From an uncultured Bacteroidota bacterium (lineage in GTDB: Bacteria; Bacteroidota; Bacteroidia; Bacteroidales; VadinHA17), in assembly GCA_903844815.1 (NCBI GenBank), contig CAIMVD010000003.1, positions 1 through 64,000 on the forward strand: DNA of 64,000 bases, written 5' to 3'. Of the stretch, positions 41,255-50,064 are shown one piece after another (position 1 is the stretch's first letter; every line of letters starts with the position of its first letter). Below the pieces are notes generated by a model. That model worked only from the letters and a program-made list of their open reading frames with translations, was not told where the DNA came from and did not search any database. The position numbers and the translations under genes are program-made.

Positions 41255-42529
41255 TTAATTTATTATTTCAAATCCCGTATAAGGCACCAGCACTTTCGGG
41301 ACTCTGATTCCTTCTTCCGTCTGGTTGTTTTCAAGTATGGCTGCAACTATCCTGGGTAGTGCAAGGGCACTGCCATTTAGAGTGTGCACGAGTGTAGTTT
41401 GTTTATCACCTTTGTCCTTAAACCTGCATTTCAGCCTGTTAGCCTGGAATGATTCGAAGTTCGACACGGAACTTACCTCGAGCCATCTTTTCTGTGCTGC
41501 CGACCACACTTCGAAATCGTAAGTGAGGGCAGAGGTGAATGACATGTCTCCACCGCAGAGCCTTAGGATTCTGTACGGTAGTCCCAGACTGACAATAAGT
41601 CCTTCAACATGGCTTACCATCTCGTCGAGCGATTCATAGGAATGATCGGGGTGGGCAATCCTGACTATCTCGACTTTGTCAAACTGGTGCAGACGGTTTA
41701 GCCCCCTGACATGGGCACCCCAGGAACCAGCCTCTCTCCTGAAGCATGGAGTGTATGCAATATTTTTTATTGGAAGCTGGTCGGCGCTGAGGATGACATC
41801 CCTGTAAATGTTTGTTACAGGAACCTCTGCAGTCGGGACAAGATAGAAATTATCAAGTGTTGCATGGTACATCTGGCCTTCCTTATCGGGAAGCTGACCT
41901 GTTCCAAAGCCGGAATCCTCGTTAACCATAATCGGGGGATATACTTCGTCATATCCGGCTTTTTCACCCTGGTCGAGAAAGAAGGTTATGAGTGCCCTTT
42001 GAAGTTTGGCCCCTTTTCCCTTGTAAACAGGAAATCCTGCACCTGTGAGTTTTATGCCAAGTTCAAAATCAATTATATCATATTTTTTTATGAGATCCCA
42101 GTGGGGGAGGGCTGTATCTGTGACAACAGGAAGTACTCCTCCGCTTCGGACTATCTCATTGTCATCTGCTCCATGACCAGCAGGTACCGATTCGTGGGGA
42201 AGGTTTGGCAGACGGACGATTTCAGTTTTAAGGTCATTATCAATAGGGCCAATCTTTTCCGAAAGGATCTTAATCTCTTCCTTCAATGCAAAGGTTTTCT
42301 GTCGCGCAACTTCTGCTTCCTCTTTATTACCAGCTTTCATGAGGGTTCCTATCTCCTTCGAGATCCGGTTCATTTCAGCCTGAAGGCTGTCGGTTTTAAC
42401 CTGAATTTCACGACGGGATGTATCGAGCGCAAGAATTTTTTCAATTGTTTCAGAAGCGTCAAAGTTTTTCACCCTGAGCCTTTCAATTATAAAGTCCTTT
42501 TTTTCGCGGATAAGGTTTATTGCAAGCAT
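41255..42529 (-). CDS. serS: Seryl-tRNA synthetase
   Basis: This 424-residue class II aminoacyl-tRNA synthetase has an N-terminal long coiled-coil arm (about 30-110) that binds the tRNA-Ser variable arm. Motif 2 (TPCFRREAGSWG), the Ser-binding region (TAEVPVTNIYRD) and motif 3 (VHTLNGSALALPRIVAAILENNQ) are all intact. Reaction: ATP-dependent charging of tRNA-Ser. The 277-residue ORF on the opposite strand (41711-42544) is a shadow. Confidence 0.97.
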   Translation of the reverse strand: MLAINLIREKKDFIIERLRVKNFDASETIEKILALDTSRREIQVKTDSLQAEMNRISKEIGTLMKAGNKEEAEVARQKTFALKEEIKILSEKIGPIDNDLKTEIVRLPNLPHESVPAGHGADDNEIVRSGGVLPVVTDTALPHWDLIKKYDIIDFELGIKLTGAGFPVYKGKGAKLQRALITFFLDQGEKAGYDEVYPPIMVNEDSGFGTGQLPDKEGQMYHATLDNFYLVPTAEVPVTNIYRDVILSADQLPIKNIAYTPCFRREAGSWGAHVRGLNRLHQFDKVEIVRIAHPDHSYESLDEMVSHVEGLIVSLGLPYRILRLCGGDMSFTSALTYDFEVWSAAQKRWLEVSSVSNFESFQANRLKCRFKDKGDKQTTLVHTLNGSALALPRIVAAILENNQTEEGIRVPKVLVPYTGFEIIN

Positions 42530-42544
42530 TGTTATAGGGATTAA

Positions 42545-42574
42545 AAATAAAAAAGCAGGCCTGTTAAGCCCGCC
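42545..42574 (-). terminator. Terminator hairpin between rpmA and serS (second of two)
   Basis: On the minus strand GCGGGC-TTAACAG-GCCTGC forms a 6-base stem (one G-U) followed directly by TTTTTTATTTTT. It lies about 80 bases after rpmA and just upstream of serS. Confidence 0.7.
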
Positions 42575-42583
42575 GTAAAAATA

Positions 42584-42633
42584 TTAAAAACTCCCGATAA
42601 TCCTTTCCTGTTAAAGAAAAGAATTTCGGGAGT
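42584..42633 (-). terminator. Terminator of the rplU-rpmA operon (first of two)
   Basis: On the minus strand CTCCCGA pairs with TCGGGAG over 7 bases across a loop of about 28 bases that can itself pair (CTTTAACAGGAAAGG region), and is followed by TTTTTAATATTTTT. It is about 20 bases beyond the rpmA stop. Confidence 0.65.
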
Positions 42634-42654
42634 CTGTCTCTTGAAAACCGGTCG

Positions 42655-42915
42655 TTATTCGGCAAGTGGTTTAACCGAAACGTAGGTTTTATTGTCACGT
42701 TTTCTTTTGAACTCTATCTCGCCATCGATAAGCGCAAAGAGAGTGTGGTCTTTCCCGAGGCCTACATTGAGACCGGGATTATGTTTTGTTCCTCTCTGGC
42801 GTACTATGATGTTGCCAGCTTTGGCTGTCTGGCCGCCGAAGAGCTTCACTCCAAGCCTTTTGCTTTGCGAATCGCGACCGTTGCGCGAACTTCCCGCCCC
42901 TTTCTTGTGTGCCAT
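42655..42915 (-). CDS. rpmA: 50S ribosomal protein L27
   Basis: The 86-residue protein begins [24 protein letters not shown], the conserved N-terminus that reaches toward the peptidyl-transferase centre, and has the family motif [18 protein letters not shown] and [15 protein letters not shown]. The conserved order rplU-rpmA is kept on the minus strand, with about 90 bases between them. Confidence 0.98.
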   Translation of the reverse strand: MAHKKGAGSSRNGRDSQSKRLGVKLFGGQTAKAGNIIVRQRGTKHNPGLNVGLGKDHTLFALIDGEIEFKRKRDNKTYVSVKPLAE

Positions 42916-43006
42916 AATTATATACTTTTAATTGCTTTTACTTGATATTTTATTCTTCTGAAGCTTTCTTTTCTGCAGCTTTCTTTGCAGGGTTTTTTTC
43001 TGTTGT

Positions 43007-43381
43007 TTATTCAACGGCTTCTTCAGCTATTCCCGTTTCTTTTTTTACTGAGACCTTTTTTGGAACTGTTTTTCCATTGATGCTGAGGATCTCTACCTGA
43101 GTGAAATTCTGACGGTGCCCGTTTTTCACCCTGTAACCTTTTTTCCTTTTCTTCTTGAAAACGATGACTTTGTCACCCCTTACATGGTCAAGGACCTTCA
43201 CCTCAACATAAGCATCCTTAACTGTTGGTTCTCCGACAGTTATGTTGCCATCTTCCTCAATTAACAGAACCTGATCGAATTTAATCTCGGTTCCTTCTTC
43301 TGCATCCAGACGGTGGACAAAAATACTTTTGCCTCCTTCAACTTTGAACTGCTGGCCTGCAATTTCTACGATTGCGTACAT
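43007..43381 (-). CDS. rplU: 50S ribosomal protein L21
   Basis: This 124-residue protein has the L21 core: MYAIVEIAGQQFKVEGG at the start, TVGEPTVKDAYVEVKVLDH in the middle and FKKKRKKGYRVKNGHRQNFTQVEI at the end, which binds 23S rRNA. A short tail (VSVKKETGIAEEAVE) follows. After the TAA stop the same frame continues for 18 codons (TTEKNPAKKAAEKKASEE) to a second TAA, resembling the Lys/Ala-rich tails of other Bacteroidota L21 proteins. The tail therefore seems to have been cut by a stop mutation, or is reached by readthrough. Promoter upstream; rpmA downstream. Confidence 0.97.
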   Translation of the reverse strand: MYAIVEIAGQQFKVEGGKSIFVHRLDAEEGTEIKFDQVLLIEEDGNITVGEPTVKDAYVEVKVLDHVRGDKVIVFKKKRKKGYRVKNGHRQNFTQVEILSINGKTVPKKVSVKKETGIAEEAVE

Positions 43382-43473
43382 TTTTATTATGTTTTACGTT
43401 ACTCCGTGAGGCGTACATTGTAATTTAAAATGTATCTTCATTTGCCCCGTCGGATTTATTCAAATTCGGACTG

Positions 43474-43503
43474 CAAAGATATACAAATTAGATTAGTTAC
43501 AAA
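43474..43503 (-). promoter_or_regulatory. Bacteroidota vegetative promoter for rplU-rpmA
   Basis: On the minus strand TTTG (43500-43503), an 18-base spacer and TATCTTTG (43474-43481) match the TTTG-N19-TAnnTTTG pattern. The predicted start near 43467 leaves a leader of about 85 bases. The whole 43382-43711 gap contains this promoter and the one facing the other way, and nothing else I can identify. Confidence 0.72.
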
Positions 43504-43632
43504 CCTTTACGCTTATTTTTTTGCATCATTTCAACATAGAATTGCCCGACAGTCAAAAGAATGAGGTTCAGTATGGTTTGCCTCTGGCAGGCATAATAAT
43601 TGCAGCAGTTCTGAAAAAAGAATATTTATTGC

Positions 43633-43662
43633 TTTCTGTTACTGGTAATATCTTTATATTTG
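43633..43662 (+). promoter_or_regulatory. Bacteroidota-type promoter for the DUF151 nuclease gene
   Basis: TATATTTG (43655-43662) is a full -7 match; TTTC (43633-43636), 18 bases upstream, is a near match to the -33 TTTG. It lies about 50 bases before the start codon. Confidence 0.55.
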
Positions 43663-43711
43663 TGTGAAGCTAGCGGAACTGGGAAATTTTCCTGCAGCAT
43701 AAACGATTGAT

Positions 43712-44302
43712 ATGAAGAGAGTAAAGTTAAAAGTAATGGGCATTTCGTATAGTCAGACTCAGTCAGGAGCCTATGCCCTCATACTTATTGAAGAGAACGG
43801 AGAGAGAAGAATTCCAATTATTATCGGGGGATTCGAAGCACAGGCTATAGTTATAAAGCTTGAAAACCTTGATCCTCCCAGGCCGCTTACTCACGACCTG
43901 TTCAAAAAATTAGCCGACCAGTTCAATATTATTGTGAGCGAAGTGATGATCCACAAACTTGAAGAGGGCGTTTTCTTCGCCAAACTCATCTGCAGCAGCG
44001 GGGAATCGGAGTATACCATTGACAGCAGGACATCCGACGCAGTTGCTATTGCCCTCAGGTTCGGCTGCCCAATATTCATTGCCGAAGAGATACTCGACAA
44101 AGCCGGAATTACAATAAATCCAAATGACGGAGATATTCCCGGAACCTCAGACGGCGATGATATTCCTGAACATGAAACTACGACTTATGAGTCTTACTCC
44201 GATGATGAACTTTTCAAGATGATCGATGAAGCTGTGAAGACAGAAGATTATGAGCGTGCTGCTTCAATCAGGGATGAGATTGAGAAAAGAAAGCGGAAGT
44301 AG
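43712..44302 (+). CDS. Bifunctional-nuclease (DUF151) protein with UvrB/C-like motif
   Basis: The 196-residue protein has the BFN/DUF151 core: YALILIEENGERRIPIIIGGFEAQAIV, PRPLTHDLFKKLADQF and SRTSDAVAIALRFGCPIFIAEEIL. After an acidic linker (GDIPGTSDGDDIPEHE) comes a UvrB/UvrC-type helical hairpin (SDDELFKMIDEAVKTEDYERAASIRDEIEKRK), a common C-terminal addition. In-vitro DNase/RNase activity is known for plant members; bacterial roles are less clear. Its own promoter is upstream; thyA follows after 74 bases. Confidence 0.9.
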   Translation: MKRVKLKVMGISYSQTQSGAYALILIEENGERRIPIIIGGFEAQAIVIKLENLDPPRPLTHDLFKKLADQFNIIVSEVMIHKLEEGVFFAKLICSSGESEYTIDSRTSDAVAIALRFGCPIFIAEEILDKAGITINPNDGDIPGTSDGDDIPEHETTTYESYSDDELFKMIDEAVKTEDYERAASIRDEIEKRKRK

Positions 44303-44376
44303 GCCTGTGACGGGACAGTCGGGAAAACCGGCGAGCCTGAAATTTTAAGCCATAGTAATTAAATCACCAACCAGAG

Positions 44377-45171
44377 ATGAGACAATATCTTGATCTTCTT
44401 GATACCGTCATAAAAACCGGGACTGAAAAGAAGGACAGAACAGGAACAGGAACCATAAGCATATTTGGTTACCAGATGAGATTCAATCTTAGTGAAGGAT
44501 TTCCTGCCCTTACGACAAAGAAACTGCACCTCAAGTCAATAATTCATGAGCTGCTCTGGTTCATTTCGGGAGATACAAACACGGCCTACCTTAATCAGAA
44601 TGGCGTGAAGATTTGGAATGAATGGGCCGATAAGGATGGTAATCTTGGTCCGGTTTATGGTTCCCAGTGGCGGTCATGGCCCGCTTCGGGCGACAGGAAG
44701 ATCGACCAGCTTCTTAATGTAATAAGCTCGATTAAAAATAATCCGGATTCTCGCAGGCATATTATAAGTGCCTGGAATACCGGGGAGATTGAAAAAATGG
44801 CTTTACCACCCTGCCATATTCTCTTTCAGTTCTATGTAGCCGACGGAAAGCTCTCCTGCCAGTTGTACCAGCGAAGCGCCGATATTTTTCTCGGCGTTCC
44901 TTTCAACATTGCATCATATGCACTCCTTACTATGATGGTTGCAGGGGTTACCGGCCTCAAGCCGGGAGATTTTATACATACCCTCGGCGATGCTCATATC
45001 TACCTTAACCATATTGAACAGGTAAAAACCCAGCTGTCAAGGGAGCCGTTTGGCCTGCCTCAGATGATTATAAATCCCGGAGTAAAGGATATACTGGGTT
45101 TCAGATACGAGGATTTTTCACTTGTAAATTATTCAGCCCACCCGCATATTAAGGGTGATATTTCAGTATAA
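44377..45171 (+). CDS. thyA: Thymidylate synthase
   Basis: This 264-residue enzyme is of the usual ThyA length and carries [17 protein letters not shown], the Arg and Trp residues near [12 protein letters not shown], the nucleophile motif [35 protein letters not shown] and [10 protein letters not shown]. It converts dUMP to dTMP using methylene-tetrahydrofolate and yields dihydrofolate. folA starts 10 bases downstream, the classical thyA-folA pair that recycles this dihydrofolate. Confidence 0.98.
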   Translation: MRQYLDLLDTVIKTGTEKKDRTGTGTISIFGYQMRFNLSEGFPALTTKKLHLKSIIHELLWFISGDTNTAYLNQNGVKIWNEWADKDGNLGPVYGSQWRSWPASGDRKIDQLLNVISSIKNNPDSRRHIISAWNTGEIEKMALPPCHILFQFYVADGKLSCQLYQRSADIFLGVPFNIASYALLTMMVAGVTGLKPGDFIHTLGDAHIYLNHIEQVKTQLSREPFGLPQMIINPGVKDILGFRYEDFSLVNYSAHPHIKGDISV

Positions 45172-45181
45172 CAAACAGATT

Positions 45182-45685
45182 ATGATATCAATAATTGTTG
45201 CAGTATCTGACGACTGGGGCATCGGTAAGGATAACGAGCTTCTATGGAATATTCCATCTGACCTGAAGAGGTTCAAAAGGCTAACCCTTGGTAACACCCT
45301 TATCATGGGGAAAAGAACCTGGGAATCGCTTCCGGTAAGACCGTTGAAGGGGAGGAAGAATATTGTCCTCACCGACGTTCCTGCGGAATGTATTGATTGT
45401 TCGGTAACTGCTTACTCCATTGATGATGCTCTCGGAAAATGCAGCCTCGAAGAGGAGATATTCATAATAGGAGGGGGAAGCATTTACCGCCAGTTCATGC
45501 CTCTGGCCGACAGACTTTATATTACTCATATTCATAAATCGGCACCAGCGGACACTTTTTTCCCTGTAATTGACAAAAATGAATGGGAGGTTGTCGGGAA
45601 AGAAGAAGGCGACCCGGAGGAGAATAAGGGAATCCCTTTTACATATATAACCTATCTGCGCAGAAATAAAATTCAAGGAAAGTAA
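45182..45685 (+). CDS. folA: Dihydrofolate reductase
   Basis: ATG at 45182 (MISIIVAVSDDWGIGKDNELLWNIPSDLK) is the DHFR start; the tracked GTG at 45155 would add nine residues that overlap thyA. The 167-residue protein has the Met20-loop region GIGKDNELLW, FKRLTLGNTLIMGKRTWESLP and EEIFIIGGGSIYRQFMPLADRLYITHI, with the catalytic acid Asp in PSDLKRF. It reduces dihydrofolate from ThyA. Confidence 0.96.
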   Translation: MISIIVAVSDDWGIGKDNELLWNIPSDLKRFKRLTLGNTLIMGKRTWESLPVRPLKGRKNIVLTDVPAECIDCSVTAYSIDDALGKCSLEEEIFIIGGGSIYRQFMPLADRLYITHIHKSAPADTFFPVIDKNEWEVVGKEEGDPEENKGIPFTYITYLRRNKIQGK

Positions 45686-45713
45686 GAAGGGCGAATCAAA
45701 GTCTTCCTGCTTC

Positions 45714-45788
45714 TTAACCACGGAGTTTCACTGTTTAAGAAATTTAAAGCAGAGAAACTCCTTTAAACACCGTGTAACTCCGTGGTAA
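45714..45788. repeat. Imperfect inverted repeat with ACGGAGT/ACTCCGT arms between folA and clpX
   Basis: TTAACCACGGAGTTTCAC (45714-45731) pairs with GTGTAACTCCGTGGTAA (45772-45788) over about 17 positions with one bulge and one mismatch; a smaller GAGAAACTC lies inside. It sits between the convergent ends of folA and clpX. Its position and style resemble the element at 28539, suggesting a family of palindromic repeats serving as bidirectional terminators or REP-like sequences. Confidence 0.7.
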
Positions 45789-45800
45789 AAAAATACGAGA

Positions 45801-47015
45801 TTATGATGCCCTGAGAACTTTAAGGTTTATCCTTTCAAGTTTCCTGTCGGCGTAATCGATTGTGATTTCAAGTTCGCTGGTGTCCTTTGAAGGCATCTCG
45901 AACATTGCATCAAGCATAATAGCTTCGCAGATCGACCTGAGGCCCCTGGCGCCCAGTTTGAATTCAATGGCTTTGTCGACAATATATTCGAGGACGCCTT
46001 CTTCGAAGGTGAGGTCGATATTGTCCATTTTGAAAAGCTTGATATACTGTTTTACAAGTGCATTTTTAGGTTCAGTAAGAATTGCCCTGAGCGCATCCCT
46101 GTCGAGCGGGTTCAGATGTGAAAGTACGGGAAGCCTTCCGATAATTTCGGGAATCAGACCAAATGATCTGAGGTCCTGAGGAGCAATATACTGGAGAAGA
46201 TTATTCTTGTCAACCTTATCCCTTATCTTTGTTGCCCCGAATCCAACTATCTGGGTATTAAGGCGCTGGGCTATTTTTTTATCAATTCCTTCGAATGCTC
46301 CGCCACAAATAAAAAGAATATTCTTGGTATCGACGGGTATCATTTTCTGTTCGGGGTGCTTTCGTCCTCCCTGCGGGGGAACATTTACTATAGAGCCTTC
46401 GAGCAGTTTCAGTAATCCCTGCTGTACTCCCTCACCCGACACGTCGCGGGTTATTGAAGGATTGTCGCCCTTGCGGGCTATCTTATCAATCTCATCGATG
46501 AAAACAATGCCTTTTTCGGCAGCTTTAACATCATAATCTGCATTCTGAAGCAAACGGGTGAGCAGGCTTTCAATATCTTCTCCGACATAACCTGCTTCGG
46601 TCAGCACAGTGGCATCGACAATTGTGAATGGCACATGCAGCATTTTAGCAACAGTCCTCGCAAGGAGAGTCTTGCCGGTTCCGGTTTCCCCAACCAGGAT
46701 AATGTTCGACTTTTCAATTTCTATTTCGTCGGCATCGGGCTTTTGCATAAGCCTCTTGTAGTGGTTATAAACGGCTACGGAGATTATTTTTTTAGCCATA
46801 TCCTGGCCAATGACATACTGGTCAAGGAAGTTTTTAATTTCAACAGGTTTCAGAAGATTAATTGTATCGAAGGATGTGTTCTTTTTGCTGCCAAGCTCTT
46901 CCTTCATTATGCTGTTAGCCTGCTCTATGCAATGGTCGCAGATATGGCCCTCAAGCCCTGCAATAAGAAGGTTTGTTTCTTTTTTTGTTCTGCCGCAAAA
47001 TGAACATTTATCCAT
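45801..47015 (-). CDS. clpX: ATP-dependent Clp protease ATP-binding subunit ClpX
   Basis: The 404 residues start with the zinc-binding domain ([10 protein letters not shown]...HICDHC). The AAA+ module follows: Walker [19 protein letters not shown], the pore-loop region [16 protein letters not shown], Walker [15 protein letters not shown] and [11 protein letters not shown]. The IGF loop that docks on ClpP is present as QIVGFGAT. Role: unfolds substrates and feeds them to ClpP. Operon tig-clpP-clpX; 6 bases separate clpP and clpX. Confidence 0.98.
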   Translation of the reverse strand: MDKCSFCGRTKKETNLLIAGLEGHICDHCIEQANSIMKEELGSKKNTSFDTINLLKPVEIKNFLDQYVIGQDMAKKIISVAVYNHYKRLMQKPDADEIEIEKSNIILVGETGTGKTLLARTVAKMLHVPFTIVDATVLTEAGYVGEDIESLLTRLLQNADYDVKAAEKGIVFIDEIDKIARKGDNPSITRDVSGEGVQQGLLKLLEGSIVNVPPQGGRKHPEQKMIPVDTKNILFICGGAFEGIDKKIAQRLNTQIVGFGATKIRDKVDKNNLLQYIAPQDLRSFGLIPEIIGRLPVLSHLNPLDRDALRAILTEPKNALVKQYIKLFKMDNIDLTFEEGVLEYIVDKAIEFKLGARGLRSICEAIMLDAMFEMPSKDTSELEITIDYADRKLERINLKVLRAS

Positions 47016-47021
47016 CAGATA

Positions 47022-47699
47022 CTATTTTTGATGTTTTTCGAGAATCTCATCAATCATCCCGTAATCCTTGGCTTCCTGGGAAGTCATCCAGTAATCCCTG
47101 TCCGAGTCTTTCTCGACTTTCTCATAAGAATTACCTGAATGCGATGCTATAATTTCGTAGAGTTCCCTCTTTAATTTAACTATTTCACGTACTGTGATCT
47201 CAATGTCAGAAGCCTGCCCTTCTGCGCCTCCCATTGGCTGATGAATCATGATCCTGGAGTGTTTCAGGGCCGATCTTTTCCCTTTTTTCCCTGCCGTCAG
47301 AAGAACTGCACCCATCGAAGCCGCCATACCGGTACAAATTGTTGCAATGTCAGCCGAAATATACTGCATTGTATCATAGATACCCAGACCGGCATGAACT
47401 GATCCTCCAGGAGTGTTGAAATAGATCTGTATATCTTTTCCGGGATCTGAAGAATCGAGGTATAGCAACTGTGCCTGTATAATGTTAGCGACATAATCGT
47501 CGATAGGTAATCCGAGGAAAATGATCCGGTCCATCATAAGGCGGGAAAAGACATCCATTGATGCAACATTCAACTGCCTTTCCTCAATAATTGTTGGTGA
47601 TATATAGCTTGCATAAGCTGATTGGTACCTGTGCAGGTTAAGACTGCCGATACCACGGTTGCTTCTTGCATATTTTCCAAAATCGTCAGCGATATTCAT
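47022..47699 (-). CDS. clpP: ATP-dependent Clp protease proteolytic subunit ClpP
   Basis: This 225-residue serine protease has RIIFLGLPIDDYVANIIQAQLLYLDSSD, the catalytic Ser in TGMAASMGAVLL, the catalytic His in RIMIHQPMGG and the catalytic Asp near the C-terminal DRDYWMTSQEAKDYGMIDEI. The N-terminal stretch of about 30 residues matches the longer ClpP form common in Bacteroidota. Downstream clpX is 6 bases away; a -7 box lies between tig and clpP. Confidence 0.98.
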   Translation of the reverse strand: MNIADDFGKYARSNRGIGSLNLHRYQSAYASYISPTIIEERQLNVASMDVFSRLMMDRIIFLGLPIDDYVANIIQAQLLYLDSSDPGKDIQIYFNTPGGSVHAGLGIYDTMQYISADIATICTGMAASMGAVLLTAGKKGKRSALKHSRIMIHQPMGGAEGQASDIEITVREIVKLKRELYEIIASHSGNSYEKVEKDSDRDYWMTSQEAKDYGMIDEILEKHQK

Positions 47700-47724
47700 A
47701 TCTTAAAGTATTTAAATAAACATG

Positions 47725-47732
47725 CAAAGATA
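47725..47732 (-). promoter_or_regulatory. Possible internal -7 box between tig and clpP
   Basis: On the minus strand TATCTTTG matches the -7 box and lies about 25 bases before the clpP start codon. The nearest -33-like element (ATTG) is 22 bases upstream, a little far. It may allow clpPX expression apart from tig. Confidence 0.4.
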
Positions 47733-47765
47733 ACAATATTAGATCAGAACAGTTCAATCGGCAGG

Positions 47766-49115
47766 CTACTGTTCAAAAAGCTTGTTGAATTCGTCAACTG
47801 AAATGCTTTTGTTTTCAAGAGTTACGATGTCCCTGATAATTCCTGTTACCTTGTCCTCGAGTATTCTGTCTGCAATTTTTTTAGCATCATCCTCACGTTT
47901 TAGAGTCTCTTTTGCATAGTTGCCAATCTGCTCATCAGTGGCATAATAAAGGCCATACTGCTGGAACTGCTGTCTGGTTATGTTCTCGGCTTCTCTCTGG
48001 AGTTCTTCTTCTGATATCTTCACCTCATTGTCGCGGGCTACCTTATTCCTGATAAGCTGCCATTTAAGGTCTTTTCTGAAGCTGTTGAATTCCTGATCGA
48101 TCTGTTCCTTTGTTGTTTTTTCATTGACTCTCAGAAGCCATTTTTTAAGGAATTCCTCGGGAAGGTCAAATTGTATTTTTTCCATAGCGAGTTCTTTCAG
48201 GTCGAGCATCAGCCTGAAATCGCTTTCACGAACAAGGCTTGCCGAGATCTCGTCTTCCACCTTCTTCATGAATTCTTCCTGCCCGGCAACAACGCCTTCT
48301 CCATAGATTTTGTCGAACAGTTCCTGACCGATTTCGGCAGGGAAGAAACGGCTGATCTCATTTACAGTGAATCTGAAGTTGCCCTCGATTGAAGCTGCCT
48401 CATCCTTAGTCTTGTGAAGCAAACCTCCTACCTCGTTATCGTTGGGGAAGGCTTTTTTGATGTCGAAGACTACTGATTCACCGATATTCTTACCTATGAA
48501 ATCAGATTTAATGTTTTCATCCTTAATAATGTCAATACCTATGGAAGCGTTTTCGACTGAGATCGCATCGGGCAGCGAATTGCCATCAGTGTCTACGGCT
48601 TCTATTTTACCTTTAATTACATCCTTATCCTCAGTTGAGTTAGCGCCCCTCAGCTCACCATAACGACGTGTATAATTGTCGATATAGTCATTTTTCATTT
48701 TCTCGTCGATTGAAATCTCATGAAACGTTACAATGTTATTCTTGGTCAGATTCAGTTCGATGGCCGGTGCCAGGCCAAGTTCGAATGAGAAGGTGAATTC
48801 TTCCTGGGTATCGAAGTCAATATTTTCCTGCTCGTCAGACGGCATTGGATCACCGAGGATCTCGAGTTTTTCGTCAGTGATATATTTCTGGATGCTATCA
48901 GTAACAATTTTATTTATTTCGTCAATCTGTACAGCATGTCCATAGATCTTCCTGACCATACCTATTGGTACCATGCCCGGGCGAAACCCCTTAATTGTAG
49001 CCTTTTTCCTGTAATCCTTCAAAACTGTCTCAACTTTTTCTTCATAATCGGGCTTGACAATATTGATTTTGAGGACGGCATTCAGATTGTCGATGTTTTC
49101 TCTGGTGATATTCAT
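47766..49115 (-). CDS. tig: Trigger factor (ribosome-associated chaperone)
   Basis: The 449-residue protein has the N-terminal ribosome-binding domain with the loop KGFRPGMVPIGMVRKIYG (equivalent of GFRPGKVP), a diverged PPIase-like middle part, and a long helical C-terminal arm domain that forms the chaperone cradle. The PPIase segment has weak family similarity (RGANSTEDKDVIKGKIEAV...), as usual in Bacteroidota. Role: binds nascent chains at the ribosome exit. First gene of the tig-clpP-clpX operon. The tRNA-Leu gene is transcribed in the same direction just upstream and has its own terminator. Confidence 0.94.
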   Translation of the reverse strand: MNITRENIDNLNAVLKINIVKPDYEEKVETVLKDYRKKATIKGFRPGMVPIGMVRKIYGHAVQIDEINKIVTDSIQKYITDEKLEILGDPMPSDEQENIDFDTQEEFTFSFELGLAPAIELNLTKNNIVTFHEISIDEKMKNDYIDNYTRRYGELRGANSTEDKDVIKGKIEAVDTDGNSLPDAISVENASIGIDIIKDENIKSDFIGKNIGESVVFDIKKAFPNDNEVGGLLHKTKDEAASIEGNFRFTVNEISRFFPAEIGQELFDKIYGEGVVAGQEEFMKKVEDEISASLVRESDFRLMLDLKELAMEKIQFDLPEEFLKKWLLRVNEKTTKEQIDQEFNSFRKDLKWQLIRNKVARDNEVKISEEELQREAENITRQQFQQYGLYYATDEQIGNYAKETLKREDDAKKIADRILEDKVTGIIRDIVTLENKSISVDEFNKLFEQ

Positions 49116-49140
49116 TTCAATTCTAGTTTATTGCACAGTT

Positions 49141-49185
49141 AAAAAAAACCGCCAAAACGCACTGTTAAGAGGTTTAGGGCGGTTT
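49141..49185 (-). terminator. Terminator of tRNA-Leu
   Basis: On the minus strand AAACCGCC (49178-49185) pairs with GGCGGTTT (49146-49153), followed by TTTTT. The loop is about 24 bases. It separates the tRNA from tig. Confidence 0.75.
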
Positions 49186-49193
49186 GTCAGTAG

Positions 49194-49276
49194 TGCGGAT
49201 GAAGGGACTCGAACCCCCACGTCACGAAGACACAAGATCCTAAGTCTTGCTCGGCTACCAATTACGACACATCCGC
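49194..49276 (-). tRNA. tRNA-Leu (anticodon UAG, reads CUA/CUG family)
   Basis: The minus strand folds into a full cloverleaf. The acceptor stem is GCGGATG/CATCCGC (7 pairs) with discriminator A, and the D arm contains GGTAGCC. The anticodon arm is CAAGA-CTTAGGA-TCTTG with TAG in the loop, the class II variable arm is TGTCTTCGTGAC, and the T arm contains GGTTCGAGTCC. The long variable arm and the anticodon identify Leu. CCA is not encoded. A perfect promoter lies just upstream. Confidence 0.95.
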
Positions 49277-49290
49277 GGTTAAATTCAGCG

Positions 49291-49321
49291 CAAAAGTATA
49301 ATAAATAATTATGAAAACAAA
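49291..49321 (-). promoter_or_regulatory. Bacteroidota vegetative promoter for tRNA-Leu
   Basis: On the minus strand TTTG (49318-49321), exactly 19 bases, and TACTTTTG (49291-49298) match the consensus in every specified position. The predicted start is about 8 bases before the mature tRNA 5' end. Confidence 0.78.
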
Positions 49322-49330
49322 TTGATTATG

Positions 49331-50056
49331 TTACTTGCGGAGTTCAAAGTTCTTTCCAAGGTACACTTTTCTTACATGCTCATCGTCGGCAAGCTGTGAA
49401 GCAGTCCCTGATTTGAGTATGCGTCCTTCGAACAGAAGGTAGGCACGATCAGTAATAGAGAGTGTTTCGTGAACGTTATGGTCGGTAATAAGGATTCCGA
49501 TATTTTTATCTCTCAGTTTCGACACTATTTCCTGGATATCTTCCACGGCAATAGGGTCAACGCCTGCAAACGGTTCGTCGAGAAGGATGAATTTTGGCTT
49601 CAGAGCCAGGGCCCTGGCTATTTCGGTACGTCTTCTTTCGCCTCCCGAAAGCTGAATCCCCTTGCTTTTTCTGATCTTCTGAAGGCCGAATTCGGTCATG
49701 AGAGTTTCAAGCCGTTCCTCCTGTTCCTCTTTTGGAAAGCCCGACATTTCAAGTACAGCCTTAATGTTGTCCTCAACCGACATATTCCGGAATACTGACG
49801 CTTCCTGGGCAAGGTATCCTATTCCCCTCCTTGCTCTCTGGTAAACAGGAAGAGTAGTTATGTCCTCGCTGTCGAGGAAAATTTTCCCCTCTCTTGGCCT
49901 TATCAGGCCTACTATCATATAGAAGGAAGTGGTTTTCCCTGCTCCGTTGGGCCCAAGCAGACCAACGATCTCTCCCTGTTCAACCTGAATTGAAACATGG
50001 TCTACAACTGTCCTGCTGCGGTACTTTTTTACAAGATTCTCAGTGTAAAGTTTCAT
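49331..50056 (-). CDS. lptB: LPS export ABC transporter ATPase LptB
   Basis: This 241-residue ABC ATPase has Walker [13 protein letters not shown], the LptB-typical Q-loop region [23 protein letters not shown], the signature [17 protein letters not shown], Walker [14 protein letters not shown] and the H-loop [12 protein letters not shown]. The overall sequence, including [13 protein letters not shown], is that of LptB. Role: energises LptFG to extract LPS and pass it to LptC. Starts 8 bases after the tatC stop, so the pair is co-transcribed. Confidence 0.96.
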   Translation of the reverse strand: MKLYTENLVKKYRSRTVVDHVSIQVEQGEIVGLLGPNGAGKTTSFYMIVGLIRPREGKIFLDSEDITTLPVYQRARRGIGYLAQEASVFRNMSVEDNIKAVLEMSGFPKEEQEERLETLMTEFGLQKIRKSKGIQLSGGERRRTEIARALALKPKFILLDEPFAGVDPIAVEDIQEIVSKLRDKNIGILITDHNVHETLSITDRAYLLFEGRILKSGTASQLADDEHVRKVYLGKNFELRK

Positions 50057-50064
50057 CTTACCTC

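Noticed and set aside
41711-42544. 277-residue ORF on the plus strand
   Set aside because: It lies wholly antisense to serS, whose motifs are intact; the translated sequence has no recognisable domain.
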